Positions 1-6,674 are shown, counted from the stretch's first letter. The stretch: 11,940 nucleotides of DNA from CAZXCQ01 sp964639275 (GCA_964639275.1 CAZXCQ010000196.1:1-11940), one strand, 5' to 3'. Translations and numbers: made by a program. Notes: generated by a model from the letters alone, not told the origin.

Positions 1-54
1 AAGATGACCCGAAGATGGGATGCGAAAATGTGAAGTTATTTCTGCGCAAGCCCT
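1..54 (+). repeat. Dispersed repeat A, left copy (truncated by window edge)
   Basis: This stretch matches 6479-6532 at 46 of 54 positions without gaps, counted by eye. The best conserved core is the 17-base run from 25 to 41 (aaaatgtgaagttattt). No reading frame accounts for it. Both copies lie in intergenic DNA, so it looks like a small non-coding repeat family member rather than a gene fragment. The left boundary is unknown because the window starts inside it. Confidence 0.7.
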
Positions 55-67
55 AGGTACTGTAAAG

Positions 68-95
68 ACAGGGTAATTTACTGGAACCATGGATA
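68..95 (+). repeat. Dispersed repeat B, copy 1
   Basis: Matches 9146-9173 at 24 of 28 positions: both begin acagggtaattt and share ggaaccatgga. Here it lies 13 bases after repeat A, while the two are far apart elsewhere in the window, so A and B may be parts of one larger mosaic repeat. Confidence 0.6.
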
Positions 96-113
96 TTTTT
101 TGCAACATCGGGG

Positions 114-142
114 TTTACATCCCTGAACCGACGGAATAATAT
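114..142 (+). promoter_or_regulatory. Candidate sigma-70 promoter of the CoA-ligase alpha gene
   Basis: TTTACA at 114-119 and TAATAT at 137-142 are separated by 17 bases. An overlapping TATAAA at 140-145 could serve as an alternative -10. The start codon at 227 would leave a leader of roughly 75-80 bases. It lies just downstream of repeats A and B. Confidence 0.4.
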
Positions 143-226
143 AAAATTTTTATTATCATCTGTTTTGATTTCTGAGTTGATTTCGGAAGAAGACTGCGAA
201 CGGACTTTTTTGGACAATGAGGACAT

Positions 227-1660
227 ATGGACATCAAAAGCGCATTGGACGTATTTTTGAACCCTGAATCGGTGGCGGTCATCGGGGCCACAGACAGACC
301 TGGATCATGGGGCTCATTTATCATGCAGGGTCTCCTTTCAAGAAACTATTCCGGAAGGATATACCCGGTCAATTCAAATGCCAAAAAGGTCTTTGGCATT
401 CCGGCCTTTAAGGAGATAAAGGACATTGAGGGACCGATCAGCCTGGTGGTCATCACCATACCAGCCGATTCACTTGACAAGATAATCACTGACTGCGGCC
501 AAAGGGGGGCGAAAGGGGCTACCATCATCACGGCAGGCTACGGAGAGAGCTCGGAGGAGGGCAAGGCACGAGAAAAGACCCTTTCCCGTATTGGACAATC
601 TTACGGCATGCACCTCCTTGGCCCCAACGTGAGCGGAACCTTTAACCTTCATGCCGACTTTAATGCATCGGCATCACCTGCCGAACATCTCGTGTGTAAC
701 ACTCTGGGCGCCATCTGCCAGGGGGGATACGCCATTTACGACCTCCTGGCCTCGGGTTGTTCAAGGGGCATGGGTGTGGGGAAGTTTGTCCACACGGGCA
801 ACGAGTGCGATGTGACGGCCACGGACTTCCTGGAGTATTTCGGTGATGACCCTGATGTTGAGGTCATCCTTATGTACCTTGAAACGGTCCGCGATGCCCG
901 GCGTTTTGTTGAGCTGGCCCGGAGGATTTCAAAGAAAAAGCCCATTGTGGTCTACAAGGGTGGAAGGACACCAGGCTCTGCCCGTGCGGCTAAAAGCCAT
1001 ACGGGTGCCCTGTCCGGGTTAAGGGAACTGTATCAGGGGGTGTTCCATCAGACCGGGATTATCGCCTCCCCCACCATGGAACTCCTGCTACCCCTTGGTC
1101 ACGCTTTCCTTGAAAGGCCTCAGATGCGGGGGAGGAGGGTGGCCATCGTAACCATGGGGGGCTCATGGGGTGTTGCCCTTTCGGACGTCATGGAGGAATC
1201 CGGGCTCACTGTGCCTGAACTGAGTCCAAGGCTCCAGGAATCCCTGAGAACCATTGGCATGCCCCCAAGGGCATCAACAAGAAATCCGGTTGACATCGGC
1301 GCATCAGGCCGGTTTTTTGAAGAGGATATCATCATGGCCCTCGGGAGAGAGATCCTATCCTCCGGTGAAGTGGATGCAATGGTCCTCCACGGCATGGGAA
1401 GGCCGGGGATGCTTGCAGAGGATGCCCCATACAGGCTCAAGCTCTTTCTTGAGATCAACAAGCGCATAGTCAAGGGTTTCAGTAAAATGGAAAACGAGAC
1501 AGGCCTCCCCGTATTGATCGGGAGCATTTATACTCCATGGGAAAGCCAGGTGGTTTATGATCTCAATCGGGAAGGGGTGCGAATCTACAACCGGCTCGAT
1601 GAGATAGCCCAGATCCTCTCCTTGATGCATACCTACTGGAGGGGCGGGCAGAAACGCTGA
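227..1660 (+). CDS. ADP-forming acyl-CoA synthetase, alpha subunit (CoA-binding / succinyl-CoA-ligase-like)
   Basis: 477 residues, about the length of a stand-alone alpha subunit of ADP-forming acetyl/acyl-CoA synthetase (acyl-CoA + ADP + Pi to acid + CoA + ATP, cytoplasmic). The N-terminal Rossmann CoA-binding domain begins PESVAVIGATDRPGS (13-27). GPNVSG follows at 132-137 and a GNECDVTATDFLEYF-type segment from 191. SHTGAL at 257-262 carries the family's phosphorylated histidine (His258 here). A third domain begins VAIVTMGGSWGVALSD (305-320), with NPVDIGASG at 353-361. There is no ATP-grasp beta domain fused or nearby, so a beta partner must be elsewhere if the enzyme is active. The usual SQSGA motif is replaced by CQGGYA (164-169), which may affect CoA binding or specificity. 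SD-like GAGGA sits only 3 bases before ATG. Family assignment is firm; the substrate is not visible. Confidence 0.88.
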   Translation: MDIKSALDVFLNPESVAVIGATDRPGSWGSFIMQGLLSRNYSGRIYPVNSNAKKVFGIPAFKEIKDIEGPISLVVITIPADSLDKIITDCGQRGAKGATIITAGYGESSEEGKAREKTLSRIGQSYGMHLLGPNVSGTFNLHADFNASASPAEHLVCNTLGAICQGGYAIYDLLASGCSRGMGVGKFVHTGNECDVTATDFLEYFGDDPDVEVILMYLETVRDARRFVELARRISKKKPIVVYKGGRTPGSARAAKSHTGALSGLRELYQGVFHQTGIIASPTMELLLPLGHAFLERPQMRGRRVAIVTMGGSWGVALSDVMEESGLTVPELSPRLQESLRTIGMPPRASTRNPVDIGASGRFFEEDIIMALGREILSSGEVDAMVLHGMGRPGMLAEDAPYRLKLFLEINKRIVKGFSKMENETGLPVLIGSIYTPWESQVVYDLNREGVRIYNRLDEIAQILSLMHTYWRGGQKR

Positions 1661-1688
1661 GACCTGCCCTCCCATTACCCTATTTTTT
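1641..1688 (+). terminator. Candidate intrinsic terminator at the end of the CoA-ligase gene
   Basis: GGGCAG (1646-1651) pairs with CTGCCC (1664-1669). The stem extends through a bulged C to GGGG (1641-1644) against TCCC (1670-1673). It spans the stop codon and is followed, after a short A/C-rich gap, by a run of six T from 1683. The gap between stem and T-run weakens the call. Confidence 0.35.
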
Positions 1689-1982
1689 GGGAGTTTCTGA
1701 AACCTGTTTTAGCTTCAAAATGACCCTCAGATTGACAATCAGCAGAAAACTCAGGGGACATATCCACAAGAGATTTAACTTACTTAGATCCATAAACAGG
1801 AAACTTATCAAAATGATAGTCCAGGCAATGACTAATCTTGGCGCAGTGCAAATAATACCCATTGCTATGCCCTCGTTGGGCTTACTATTGTCGCCGCCTT
1901 TCACCACCTTTAGCCAGCGGATAAAAAGGGCAATGGTAAGCCCTAACATCGCGATCCATATGATCCATTCTAATACTGCCAT
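1680..1982 (-). CDS. Small three-helix membrane protein, function unknown
   Basis: 100 residues, not recognised as a family member. Three hydrophobic segments are visible: about 4-22 (LEWIIWIAMLGLTIALFIRW), 38-65 and 69-91, separated by a basic/polar loop (KVVKGGDNSKPNEG) and a short DLSKLN turn, ending in a charged tail (LKQVSETPKK). A cytoplasmic-membrane location is therefore likely. No clear Shine-Dalgarno precedes the ATG. It converges on the CoA-ligase gene and lies 52 bases beyond the toxin stop on the same strand, so it could be the last gene of that transcript. The opposite-strand frame lacks such organised hydrophobicity. Existence is moderately supported; function cannot be inferred. 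Confidence 0.5.
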   Translation of the reverse strand: MAVLEWIIWIAMLGLTIALFIRWLKVVKGGDNSKPNEGIAMGIICTAPRLVIAWTIILISFLFMDLSKLNLLWICPLSFLLIVNLRVILKLKQVSETPKK

Positions 1983-2034
1983 AATCTTTGGTAGCTAAGA
2001 CCTGGTCTGACAGCGATCCTTTTTCGAGATAATC

Positions 2035-2379
2035 TTATTCAAGCTCATAATGCAGCCTTAACGCCTGATTGACCTTCACCATGATTTCTTTTGGGAGATG
2101 CGCGATCTTCTTAATAAGACGAATCTTGTCTACAGCCCGGGTCTGATTGACCATAACTTTAGAGCGGGTTCTTAAGCCCTGCGTGCCTGATGGTATTTCA
2201 ACCTCGAAAGAATAAACCCGCTTTATATTTGAGGTGATCGGGGAGATAGAGACTATGGGGGAATGAACATTGTTTATGTCGTTTGACACCACGAGGGCCG
2301 GCCGGGTCTTTTTGGCCTCAGCACCAACCGTCGGATCAAAATTGACCAGGAAGACATCCCCTCGTTTAACCGAGGCCAT
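2035..2379 (-). CDS. mazF: MazF/PemK-family toxin (mRNA interferase)
   Basis: 114 residues, typical MazF length. The N-terminus carries the family signature RGDVFLVNFDPTVGAEAKK (6-24) followed by TRPALVVSND (25-34). The middle has SPIVSISPITS, and a second conserved block runs GLRTRSKVMVNQTRAVDKIR (68-87). MazF toxins are sequence-specific endoribonucleases that cut mRNA and arrest growth until neutralised by the antitoxin. Its start lies inside the end of the upstream antitoxin gene (14-base overlap), the usual arrangement for translational coupling. GAAGGGG sits about 10 bases before ATG. Length and motifs look intact, so it is probably functional. The cleavage site cannot be read from sequence. 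Confidence 0.92.
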   Translation of the reverse strand: MASVKRGDVFLVNFDPTVGAEAKKTRPALVVSNDINNVHSPIVSISPITSNIKRVYSFEVEIPSGTQGLRTRSKVMVNQTRAVDKIRLIKKIAHLPKEIMVKVNQALRLHYELE

Positions 2380-2590
2380 CGCCTATGACCCCTTCAAATT
2401 CCCTATTGACCCGACGGATTTCGCTGGCTGCCTCCTGGTATTCGGCAGCAAGCCTTTGGTCTCTCTTATCTTTGACAAGGCGCCTGATCGCCTCTGTGAC
2501 AAATTGGCTCCTCTTCCTGGATTCCACCTCGTTAGAAAGCTCTGCAAAGACTTCTTTGGGAAGGCTGATGTTGATACGAACAGATTTCAT
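2366..2590 (-). CDS. Ribbon-helix-helix antitoxin (MazE/CopG type)
   Basis: 74 residues. The ATG at 2590 was chosen because GGAGG lies 5 bases upstream; an in-frame codon further upstream (2635) would place the start before this SD and inside the promoter. The N-terminus is a ribbon-helix-helix fold: strand VRINISL (4-10), helix PKEVFAELSNEVESR (11-25), and helix SQFVTEAIRRLVK (28-40). The remaining charged helix (about 41-74) should wrap the toxin. It would neutralise the MazF protein and repress its own promoter as a toxin-antitoxin complex. It overlaps the toxin by 14 bases. RHH antitoxins pairing with MazF/PemK toxins are well known, so the naming is by fold and context rather than by close similarity to E. 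coli MazE. Confidence 0.88.
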   Translation of the reverse strand: MKSVRINISLPKEVFAELSNEVESRKRSQFVTEAIRRLVKDKRDQRLAAEYQEAASEIRRVNREFEGVIGDGLG

Positions 2591-2618
2591 TATGTCCTCC
2601 AAATGTGTCTTTAAAAGA

Positions 2619-2647
2619 ACAATAATTTCCAACACTATTTATGTCAA
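2619..2647 (-). promoter_or_regulatory. Sigma-70 promoter of the toxin-antitoxin operon
   Basis: On the minus strand TTGACA (2647-2642) is followed by a 17-base spacer and TATTGT (2624-2619). That is a consensus -35 with a 5/6-like -10 at ideal spacing, about 28 bases before the antitoxin ATG. This is one of the best promoters in the window. Confidence 0.7.
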
Positions 2648-2740
2648 CGTTTTTATGCATTAGCCGGTCAAACCTGAGGCGCAAGGCATAGATCTGCCTC
2701 TTTTGCCATATCAGAGGAAAAGAGGGTGAATGGTTATTTG

Positions 2741-2762
2741 GATAGAATGGATGTTTTCTATC
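2741..2762. promoter_or_regulatory. 7-bp inverted repeat upstream of the FGE remnant
   Basis: GATAGAA (2741-2747) and TTCTATC (2756-2762) form a perfect inverted repeat with an 8-base centre. It could be an operator or an RNA hairpin. A TATAAT sits at 2780-2785 but no convincing -35 accompanies it. The rest of 2648-2857 shows nothing else recognisable. Confidence 0.3.
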
Positions 2763-2869
2763 GTAAATCGTGTTATTCTTATAATCCTATTGCAGCATAT
2801 CCAGGATGCAGTACGGTTTTTTCCAAATAAAAGCTCCATAAACCCTGCTTTGATCATGGGAGGTGCCCT

Positions 2870-2923
2870 ATGGACCCGATATCCACAATCCTGGCGGCAT
2901 TGGTGGCCGGAGCGGCCGCTGCG
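2870..2923 (+). pseudogene. Start of a lost small gene (MDPIS... protein), truncated by a fusion
   Basis: A perfect GGGAGG (2858-2863) sits 6 bases before ATG 2870, which begins MDPISTILAALVAGAAAA. I recall this alanine-rich start from small proteins encoded beside FGE/SUMF1-type and NACHT- or caspase-like conflict genes; that recollection needs a database check. After about codon 18 this frame becomes nonsense, while another frame takes up FGE-family sequence (ALAMLGDPRF). The simplest reading is a deletion that joined the first 15-18 codons of this gene to the interior of a downstream FGE-domain gene. The exact junction, about 2914-2924, is approximate. Confidence 0.55.
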
Positions 2924-3777
2924 ACAATGCCCTCGCAATGCTGGGCGATCCCCGGTTCCGGGCCGACGCTTGGTTTCTGCCCGATGACGAAATGCTGGGT
3001 TTCAAAGAAATACGCAGGGGTCCAGTTACAATGGGCACCGATGAGGAGAATATCCCCCACTTGCTGCAGGGTTTCGGCGGAAAAGAAGAATAGTATCAAT
3101 ACAAAATTCCATTGCACAAGCCTTTTGTGGAGAGCTTTTTCATGTCCGTCTATCCGGTCACCGTGGCCCAGTTCAAGGCCTTTGTGGGGGAAAGCGGACA
3201 TGAACCAGCGGATGAAGACAGTATGAAAGGTGTGGCAAATCATCCAGTAGTCTATGTGTCGTGGCACGATGCCGTGGCCTACTGCGAGTGGCTGACAGCC
3301 AAAATCCGGGAATGGGATGAAACCCCTGAATCGATAAAGCGGCGGCTGAATCATGATGGTTGGGTGGTGCGTCTCCCGACGGAAACTGAATGGGAGAAAG
3401 CGGCAAGGGGTCGAGATGGTCGGATCTTTCCATGGGGCGACGAACCCGATCCAGACAGGGCCAATTATGGTGATACCGGAATTGGCTCCACCAGTCCGGT
3501 GGGGTGTTTTCCAAAGGGAGCCAGCCCATATGGTGTTCTGGATATGAGCGGAAATCTCTTTGAATGATGTTCCACCAAGTGGGAGGGAAATTACCAAAAC
3601 TACAGGAATGATAATAGTCCTGAAGGTGATGGGCCTCGCGTGTTGCGCGGTGGCTCGTTCTACTTCTTCCCGAGGTTCGTGCGGTGCGCTTCCCGCATCA
3701 GGTACTATCCGTACGACGGGAACGAGGGCGTCGGCTTTCGTGTGGTGGTTGCTCCCAGGCTCAACTTTGACCCCTGA
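2917..3777 (+). pseudogene. Formylglycine-generating-enzyme-like (SUMF1/FGE, C-type-lectin fold) domain, disrupted by two in-frame stops
   Basis: One reading frame carries the whole domain: ALAMLGDPRFRADAWFLPDD, then a degenerate IRRGPVTMGTDEE (family: iPaGpF.MGs), HKPFVESFFMSVYPVTVAQF, NHPVVYVSWHDAVAYCEWL, RLPTETEWEKAARG, FPWGDEPD, GASPYGVLDMSGNLFE, CSTKWEGNY, RVLRGGSF and VGFRVVVAP, ending at TGA 3775-3777. It is broken by TAG at 3091-3093 and TGA at 3565-3567. The TGA falls exactly where the family has the second Trp of GNVWEW, a one-base change from TGG. The N-terminus is missing, replaced by the foreign MDPIS start. Such domains form ligand-binding C-termini of conflict or signalling proteins. 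Fragments 2863-3093 and 3112-3567 are pieces of this one frame, not separate genes. Confidence 0.85.
3637..3741 (+). other. Candidate diversity-generating-retroelement variable repeat in the FGE remnant
   Basis: Between conserved RVLRGGS (3637-3657) and GFR (3733-3741) lie 25 codons (3658-3732). Many are NNC/NNT (TTC, TAC, TTC, TTC, TTC, TGC, TCC, ATC, TAC, TAT, TAC, GAC, AAC, GGC, GTC) interleaved with fixed CCG, AGG, GTG, CGG, CGC, AGG and CCG. In DGR target proteins with this fold the same stretch is copied from a template rich in AAC codons, with adenines randomised. The length and the alternation of fixed and varied codons fit that pattern. No template repeat or reverse transcriptase is in the window, so this is inference. 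Confidence 0.45.
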
Positions 3778-3866
3778 TTGCTCTGGGGCTCTGGTTCGCG
3801 GCGAATTTTTTGAAAACAGGTCGCACTTTGGTAGAAATTCTTAAATCCCCGGTCACACTCGGCCTG

Positions 3867-3882
3867 CTATTGTGTCTAATAG
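3867..3882. promoter_or_regulatory. Inverted repeat CTATT-N6-AATAG upstream of the TIGR04076 gene
   Basis: CTATT (3867-3871) and AATAG (3878-3882) are the same half-sites as in the palindrome at 10380-10393, but with 6 rather than 4 bases between them. It overlaps a weak promoter-like pair, TTGTGT at 3870 and TATTTG at 3892, spacing 16. It may be an operator; the different spacing argues against the same regulator. Confidence 0.25.
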
Positions 3883-3951
3883 GTAGTAGTTTATTTGCGG
3901 AAGAGGAGTGGACCTGATAACAGGATAGAAAGGGGAAGGAGGTAAAAGGAA

Positions 3952-4380
3952 ATGGGAATCGATCAAAACACATGGGATTTTTTTCAGAAACACCTGGGTT
4001 ATAGCGATGAAGAAATGGGGAAATTCAGGGAAAACCCGAGGAATGCGGATGTCATTTCCAAGGCCCCTGCGTTAATGGACAAGACCATTGTTATTGAGGT
4101 GAAGGAATCCCACGGGTGCAACAGCCAGCATAAGGCGGGTGATAAGTTCTATTTTGATGGGGCGGGAAATCTGATCACCAAGTTAAACTCGAAAAGGATC
4201 TGTATCTTTGCCCTGAGTTCAATGGCATCTTTAATTTTTGCTTTCAGTGAACTTTTCTATGCAGGGGTTGATCCCAATGAAATGCGGTTTAAGAGAACCG
4301 GCTGCTTTGACGTGGGTGTACAGTGTGGTGGTTGGGGCCGTGTTGTCCTGGAGATCAGTCTGGAAGACCGGAAAAAGTGA
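3952..4380 (+). CDS. TIGR04076-family protein, function unknown
   Basis: 142 residues. The core from about 45 (IVIEVKESHGCNSQHKAGDK) through GVDPNEMRFKRTGCFDVGVQ to the C-terminal CGGWGRVVLEI follows the TIGR04076 family of small proteins common in anaerobes. The N-terminal 40 residues (NTWDFFQKHLGYSDEEM...PRNADVISKAPAL) form the helical extension seen in the longer members. Four cysteines are present (56, 84, 118, 125), with His54 beside Cys56. Metal or redox-cofactor binding is plausible but undemonstrated. AAGGAGGT lies 9 bases before ATG, an excellent ribosome binding site. It stands alone on this strand between the FGE remnant and the cupin. No biochemical role is known to me. Confidence 0.8.
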   Translation: MGIDQNTWDFFQKHLGYSDEEMGKFRENPRNADVISKAPALMDKTIVIEVKESHGCNSQHKAGDKFYFDGAGNLITKLNSKRICIFALSSMASLIFAFSELFYAGVDPNEMRFKRTGCFDVGVQCGGWGRVVLEISLEDRKK

Positions 4381-4532
4381 ATGCCATTTAGCCCCTTGTT
4401 TATATAAAGTATAACATTAATAAGATACTGAAAGCAGCTAATAAATAAGATAGAAAATAGAAGTAAGTCCTAATTTGGCACGAAGGGTTCAATCTGGAGT
4501 GGGAAAGGAGAGAAGTCGGGTCAAACTTTTCG

Positions 4533-4561
4533 TTGACTCACCCATCGGAGGTGTCTATATG
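4533..4561 (+). promoter_or_regulatory. Candidate sigma-70 promoter of the cupin gene
   Basis: TTGACT (4533-4538) and TATATG (4556-4561) are spaced by 17 bases. Transcription starting near 4568 would give a leader of about 45 bases before the ATG at 4613. The preceding 4381-4530 is AT-rich with no convincing gene. Confidence 0.5.
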
Positions 4562-4612
4562 TGAGACGGACCTGAAATGCACCCATATCTATATCTTGAA
4601 GGAGGTCATCCG

Positions 4613-4963
4613 ATGGAGAAAAGCAAGGTTGTTCAACCCGGCGAGATCAAGTGGGAACCCCACCCACAGCTGGCAAACGCAAAAGTGAGCTATCTCCTGT
4701 CAAAGAGAGATGAGAAAGCAGACCTCACATGCCTCCTGGTGCGTCTGCCTGCGGGGACGGAGGTGGAAAGACACATCCATGAGAATTCCGATGATATCGT
4801 TTTCGTGGTAAAGGGTAGGGCAAAGATGTGGATCGACCAGGTAGGAGATGTTCCCATGGTGGAAGGCGCGTTTATCAGGATTCCAAAGGGGGTCCTGCAT
4901 CAGCCGCATGATATTGAGGAAGACCTCCTGGTCTATGACGTCTTTTATCCCTTTCTGGCGTAA
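4613..4963 (+). CDS. Small single-domain cupin protein
   Basis: 116 residues, the size of a single conserved beta-barrel cupin (cupin_2 type). Motif 1 is GTEVERHIHENSDDIVFVVKG (starting at Gly48): metal-ligand histidines are His54 and His56, and the usual Glu is replaced by Asp60/61. Motif 2 is GAFIRIPKGVLHQPHD (85-100), with His96 as the third histidine and Asp in place of the usual Asn. A bound metal is therefore likely. Reaction unknown; cupins of this size include isomerases, dioxygenases and sensors. ATG 4613 was chosen over an in-frame ATG at 4577 because GAAGGAGGT lies 6 bases before it. It converges with the MFS transporter, only 34 bases between stops, with no T-rich terminator in the gap. 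Confidence 0.85.
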   Translation: MEKSKVVQPGEIKWEPHPQLANAKVSYLLSKRDEKADLTCLLVRLPAGTEVERHIHENSDDIVFVVKGRAKMWIDQVGDVPMVEGAFIRIPKGVLHQPHDIEEDLLVYDVFYPFLA

Positions 4964-4997
4964 AGGAGGGCCTTGAGGACAGTCTTTTAGGTAGAAG

Positions 4998-6302
4998 CTA
5001 TTTCCCGGTCCCGGCGCTAACCCGCGCCGGGACTGGCCGGAACTTCCGTGGTGCTGCCAGCCAGATGGCCGCACATCCTATACCAAACAGAATTATTGCG
5101 ACAACAAATGCACTCTTGTAATTGCGGGTCATTTCAAATATCCACCCACCCAGCCAAGGCCCTATTGACCCTCCAGCGGCAAAACTGAACCACACAAAAC
5201 CAATGATTGCCCCGACCCTTGGCCCCTGGAAGATATCAGTGGTTGAGGCGACTATCGGTGGTGTGCTCATCCCGATGCTAAAACCGACAGACGTGGCATA
5301 ATAAAACAGCATCCATGGCCGCGTATTGTCTTCAATGAAGATGAGCGTTAATATGCCGGAGATGCCAATAATGGTACCGATCGTCAGAGTGGACTCGCGT
5401 CCAATTCGATCGGAGATCAGTGATACCAGACAGCCCAGAGAAAAAAAGGCCCCAAAGAGGGACAATACCGACGAGGCATAGGTCCTGGAGTACCCCATAT
5501 CCATAGCGAAGGCTATATGATGGGCGACCAGGGTGTGCTGCGTTATCCCCCACAGACAAAACGTTGAAAGGCATAACATCCAGAAGCGGCCGGTCTTGAC
5601 CGCCTTTGACAAGGTCCAGTCTATACCCGACCAAGCCGGGGCCTTGATCCAAGCCCCTTCTGTTTCTCTGTCTGACGAAACCCCACTTGCCTCTGAGATG
5701 CCGTCGGGGGTAAGACCTTTGTCCCTGGGATGGTAGCGTACGACAAGGAGTATGAGGGGCAACATAAGGCCAATCACGATGATTGCCTCAATCAAAAAGG
5801 TGTTACGCCAGTTTACAGTATCGATCAGAAAGGCTATGCCTGGATAGCAGGCAAAGGACCCACCGACACCGAAAAACAAAAATGAAAAGGCCAAACCTCG
5901 CTTTTTTTCGAACCAATTCCTCAATACGGCGGTGAAAGGCACTGCACCCATAAAGGAAAGGCCGACCCCGGTCAGGACCCCAAAACTCAAATAGAAATGC
6001 CAGGGCTTGTCTGCAAACCCTGACAGGGTCAGCCCCAGGCTTAGCAGTATAGCGCCAAAGGCCATGGTCTTGCGCGGGCCTATTCGATCAACCAATCCGC
6101 CTGCCAGCGGAGCAGCCAGACCGTAAACCAGAAGGTGAATGGAGAATATGGCGGCTGTCATGTCTCTCGGCCATTGGAAATCAGTAAGGAGGGAGGGAAA
6201 AATCACTGAGAATGAATATCGAGCCCCATAGCCAAGGGCATATGATACGATTCCTGCACCGACTATGACCCACCCGTAAAAGATAAAGTGGTGTTTTTTC
6301 AT
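4998..6302 (-). CDS. MFS transporter, monocarboxylate/oxalate-formate-antiporter-like
   Basis: 434 residues, typical 12-helix MFS length. The N-terminus (FIFYGWVIVGAGIVSYALGY) is characteristic of the YGW-type carboxylate carriers. The loop 2-3 signature is GGLVDRIGPRK, and a second copy after helix 8 reads SDRIGRE. The central cytoplasmic loop (about 195-225) is polar. Members move small organic acids across the inner membrane; the substrate here cannot be read. No Shine-Dalgarno precedes the ATG, but the start matches the family. A 14-base palindromic element identical to that over the DrsE_2-gene promoter lies about 135 bases upstream (6437-6450), suggesting shared control by the MarR protein. 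A GC-rich hairpin (5005-5036) sits inside the last codons. Confidence 0.87.
   Translation of the reverse strand: MKKHHFIFYGWVIVGAGIVSYALGYGARYSFSVIFPSLLTDFQWPRDMTAAIFSIHLLVYGLAAPLAGGLVDRIGPRKTMAFGAILLSLGLTLSGFADKPWHFYLSFGVLTGVGLSFMGAVPFTAVLRNWFEKKRGLAFSFLFFGVGGSFACYPGIAFLIDTVNWRNTFLIEAIIVIGLMLPLILLVVRYHPRDKGLTPDGISEASGVSSDRETEGAWIKAPAWSGIDWTLSKAVKTGRFWMLCLSTFCLWGITQHTLVAHHIAFAMDMGYSRTYASSVLSLFGAFFSLGCLVSLISDRIGRESTLTIGTIIGISGILTLIFIEDNTRPWMLFYYATSVGFSIGMSTPPIVASTTDIFQGPRVGAIIGFVWFSFAAGGSIGPWLGGWIFEMTRNYKSAFVVAIILFGIGCAAIWLAAPRKFRPVPARVSAGTGK
5005..5036. other. GC-rich 13-bp hairpin at the 3' end of the MFS gene
   Basis: GTCCCGGCGC (5008-5017) pairs with GCGCCGGGAC (5024-5033) around a 6-base loop. 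The stem extends by one G-T and two G-C pairs. It lies within the coding end of the transporter and has no T-run on either side. It may still slow convergent transcription between the transporter and the cupin. Confidence 0.4.
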
Positions 6303-6359
6303 TGCAGAATTGACGCTCAGCTTTGGGTCAGATTTGCTTGCCGCGATTGAGTGAAGCCA

Positions 6360-6400
6360 CCCGGGGGAAACAGACTACGCCCCAGGGGAATAGGCTACGT
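6360..6400. repeat. Imperfect tandem repeat (21 + 20 bases) in the MFS leader
   Basis: 6360-6380 and 6381-6400 are adjacent copies of a unit CCC-R-GGGGAA-(A)-YAG-R-CTACG-Y, differing at four positions and one indel. It lies between the transporter start and the upstream palindrome. It could be paired binding sites or a chance duplication. Confidence 0.4.
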
Positions 6401-6436
6401 ATTCTGCGGGGCATCCATTTCACAGGGCAGGCAGGA

Positions 6437-6450
6437 ATAGCGAACTATTT
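6437..6450. promoter_or_regulatory. Palindromic 14-mer upstream of the MFS gene, identical to the one at the DrsE_2 promoter
   Basis: ATAGCGAACTATTT contains the inverted repeat ATAG-N4-CTAT. The identical 14 bases, in the same orientation relative to the downstream gene, occur at 9843-9856, where they overlap a -10 box. Only a weak promoter is visible around this copy (TATTCC as -10). Confidence 0.45.
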
Positions 6451-6478
6451 CGAGGACTTCACGGTTGAGCGACGACCG

Positions 6479-6532
6479 AAGATGGCCCGAAGCTGAGATG
6501 ACAAAATGTGAAGTTATTTTTGAGCGAGCCCT
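6479..6532 (+). repeat. Dispersed repeat A, second copy
   Basis: 46 of 54 bases match 1-54, in the same orientation. It lies in the non-coding stretch 6303-6627, which otherwise holds the tandem repeat, the palindrome and no credible gene. Confidence 0.7.
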
Positions 6533-6627
6533 GAGTCGCGGGATTTCAGAAAAGCAATCTTAGAAAGCATTTAACCCGCTTTATTGAGAAGATACAGTTA
6601 CTTTGGTCCGGCTCACATTGCAGACCG

Positions 6628-6665
6628 AAAAGGCACTCCCATGTTACTATTCGAGTGCCTTTTTT
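6628..6665 (-). terminator. Intrinsic terminator (bidirectional) after the small Cys/His gene
   Basis: AAAAGGCACTC (6628-6638) pairs with GAGTGCCTTTT (6653-6663): an 11-bp stem with a 14-base loop. T-runs follow on both strands. On the minus strand it begins 12 bases after the stop of the 42-residue gene, which is probably what it terminates. Confidence 0.8.
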
Positions 6666-6674
6666 GCTCATTAA

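Noticed and set aside
2863..3093. GTG 2863 as the start of a 76-residue protein
   Set aside because: The GTG lies inside the GGGAGG that serves ATG 2870. The first 17 or so codons of this frame are out-of-frame MDPIS sequence.
3565..3567. TGA in the FGE remnant as a second selenocysteine codon
   Set aside because: The nearest hairpin (CCAC-CAA-GUGG) begins only a few bases after the TGA and has no G in its loop. The position is a conserved Trp one base away from TGG, and a separate TAG already breaks the frame.
2854..3597. Long minus-strand open frame of 247 codons
   Set aside because: It is the antisense of the FGE-domain frame, whose plus-strand motifs are unmistakable, and its translation shows no recognisable domain.
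4559..4564. Start-stop ATGTGA after a good GGAGGT, as a regulatory mini-ORF
   Set aside because: The ATG is part of the TATATG -10 box of a good promoter, so it would lie upstream of the transcription start.
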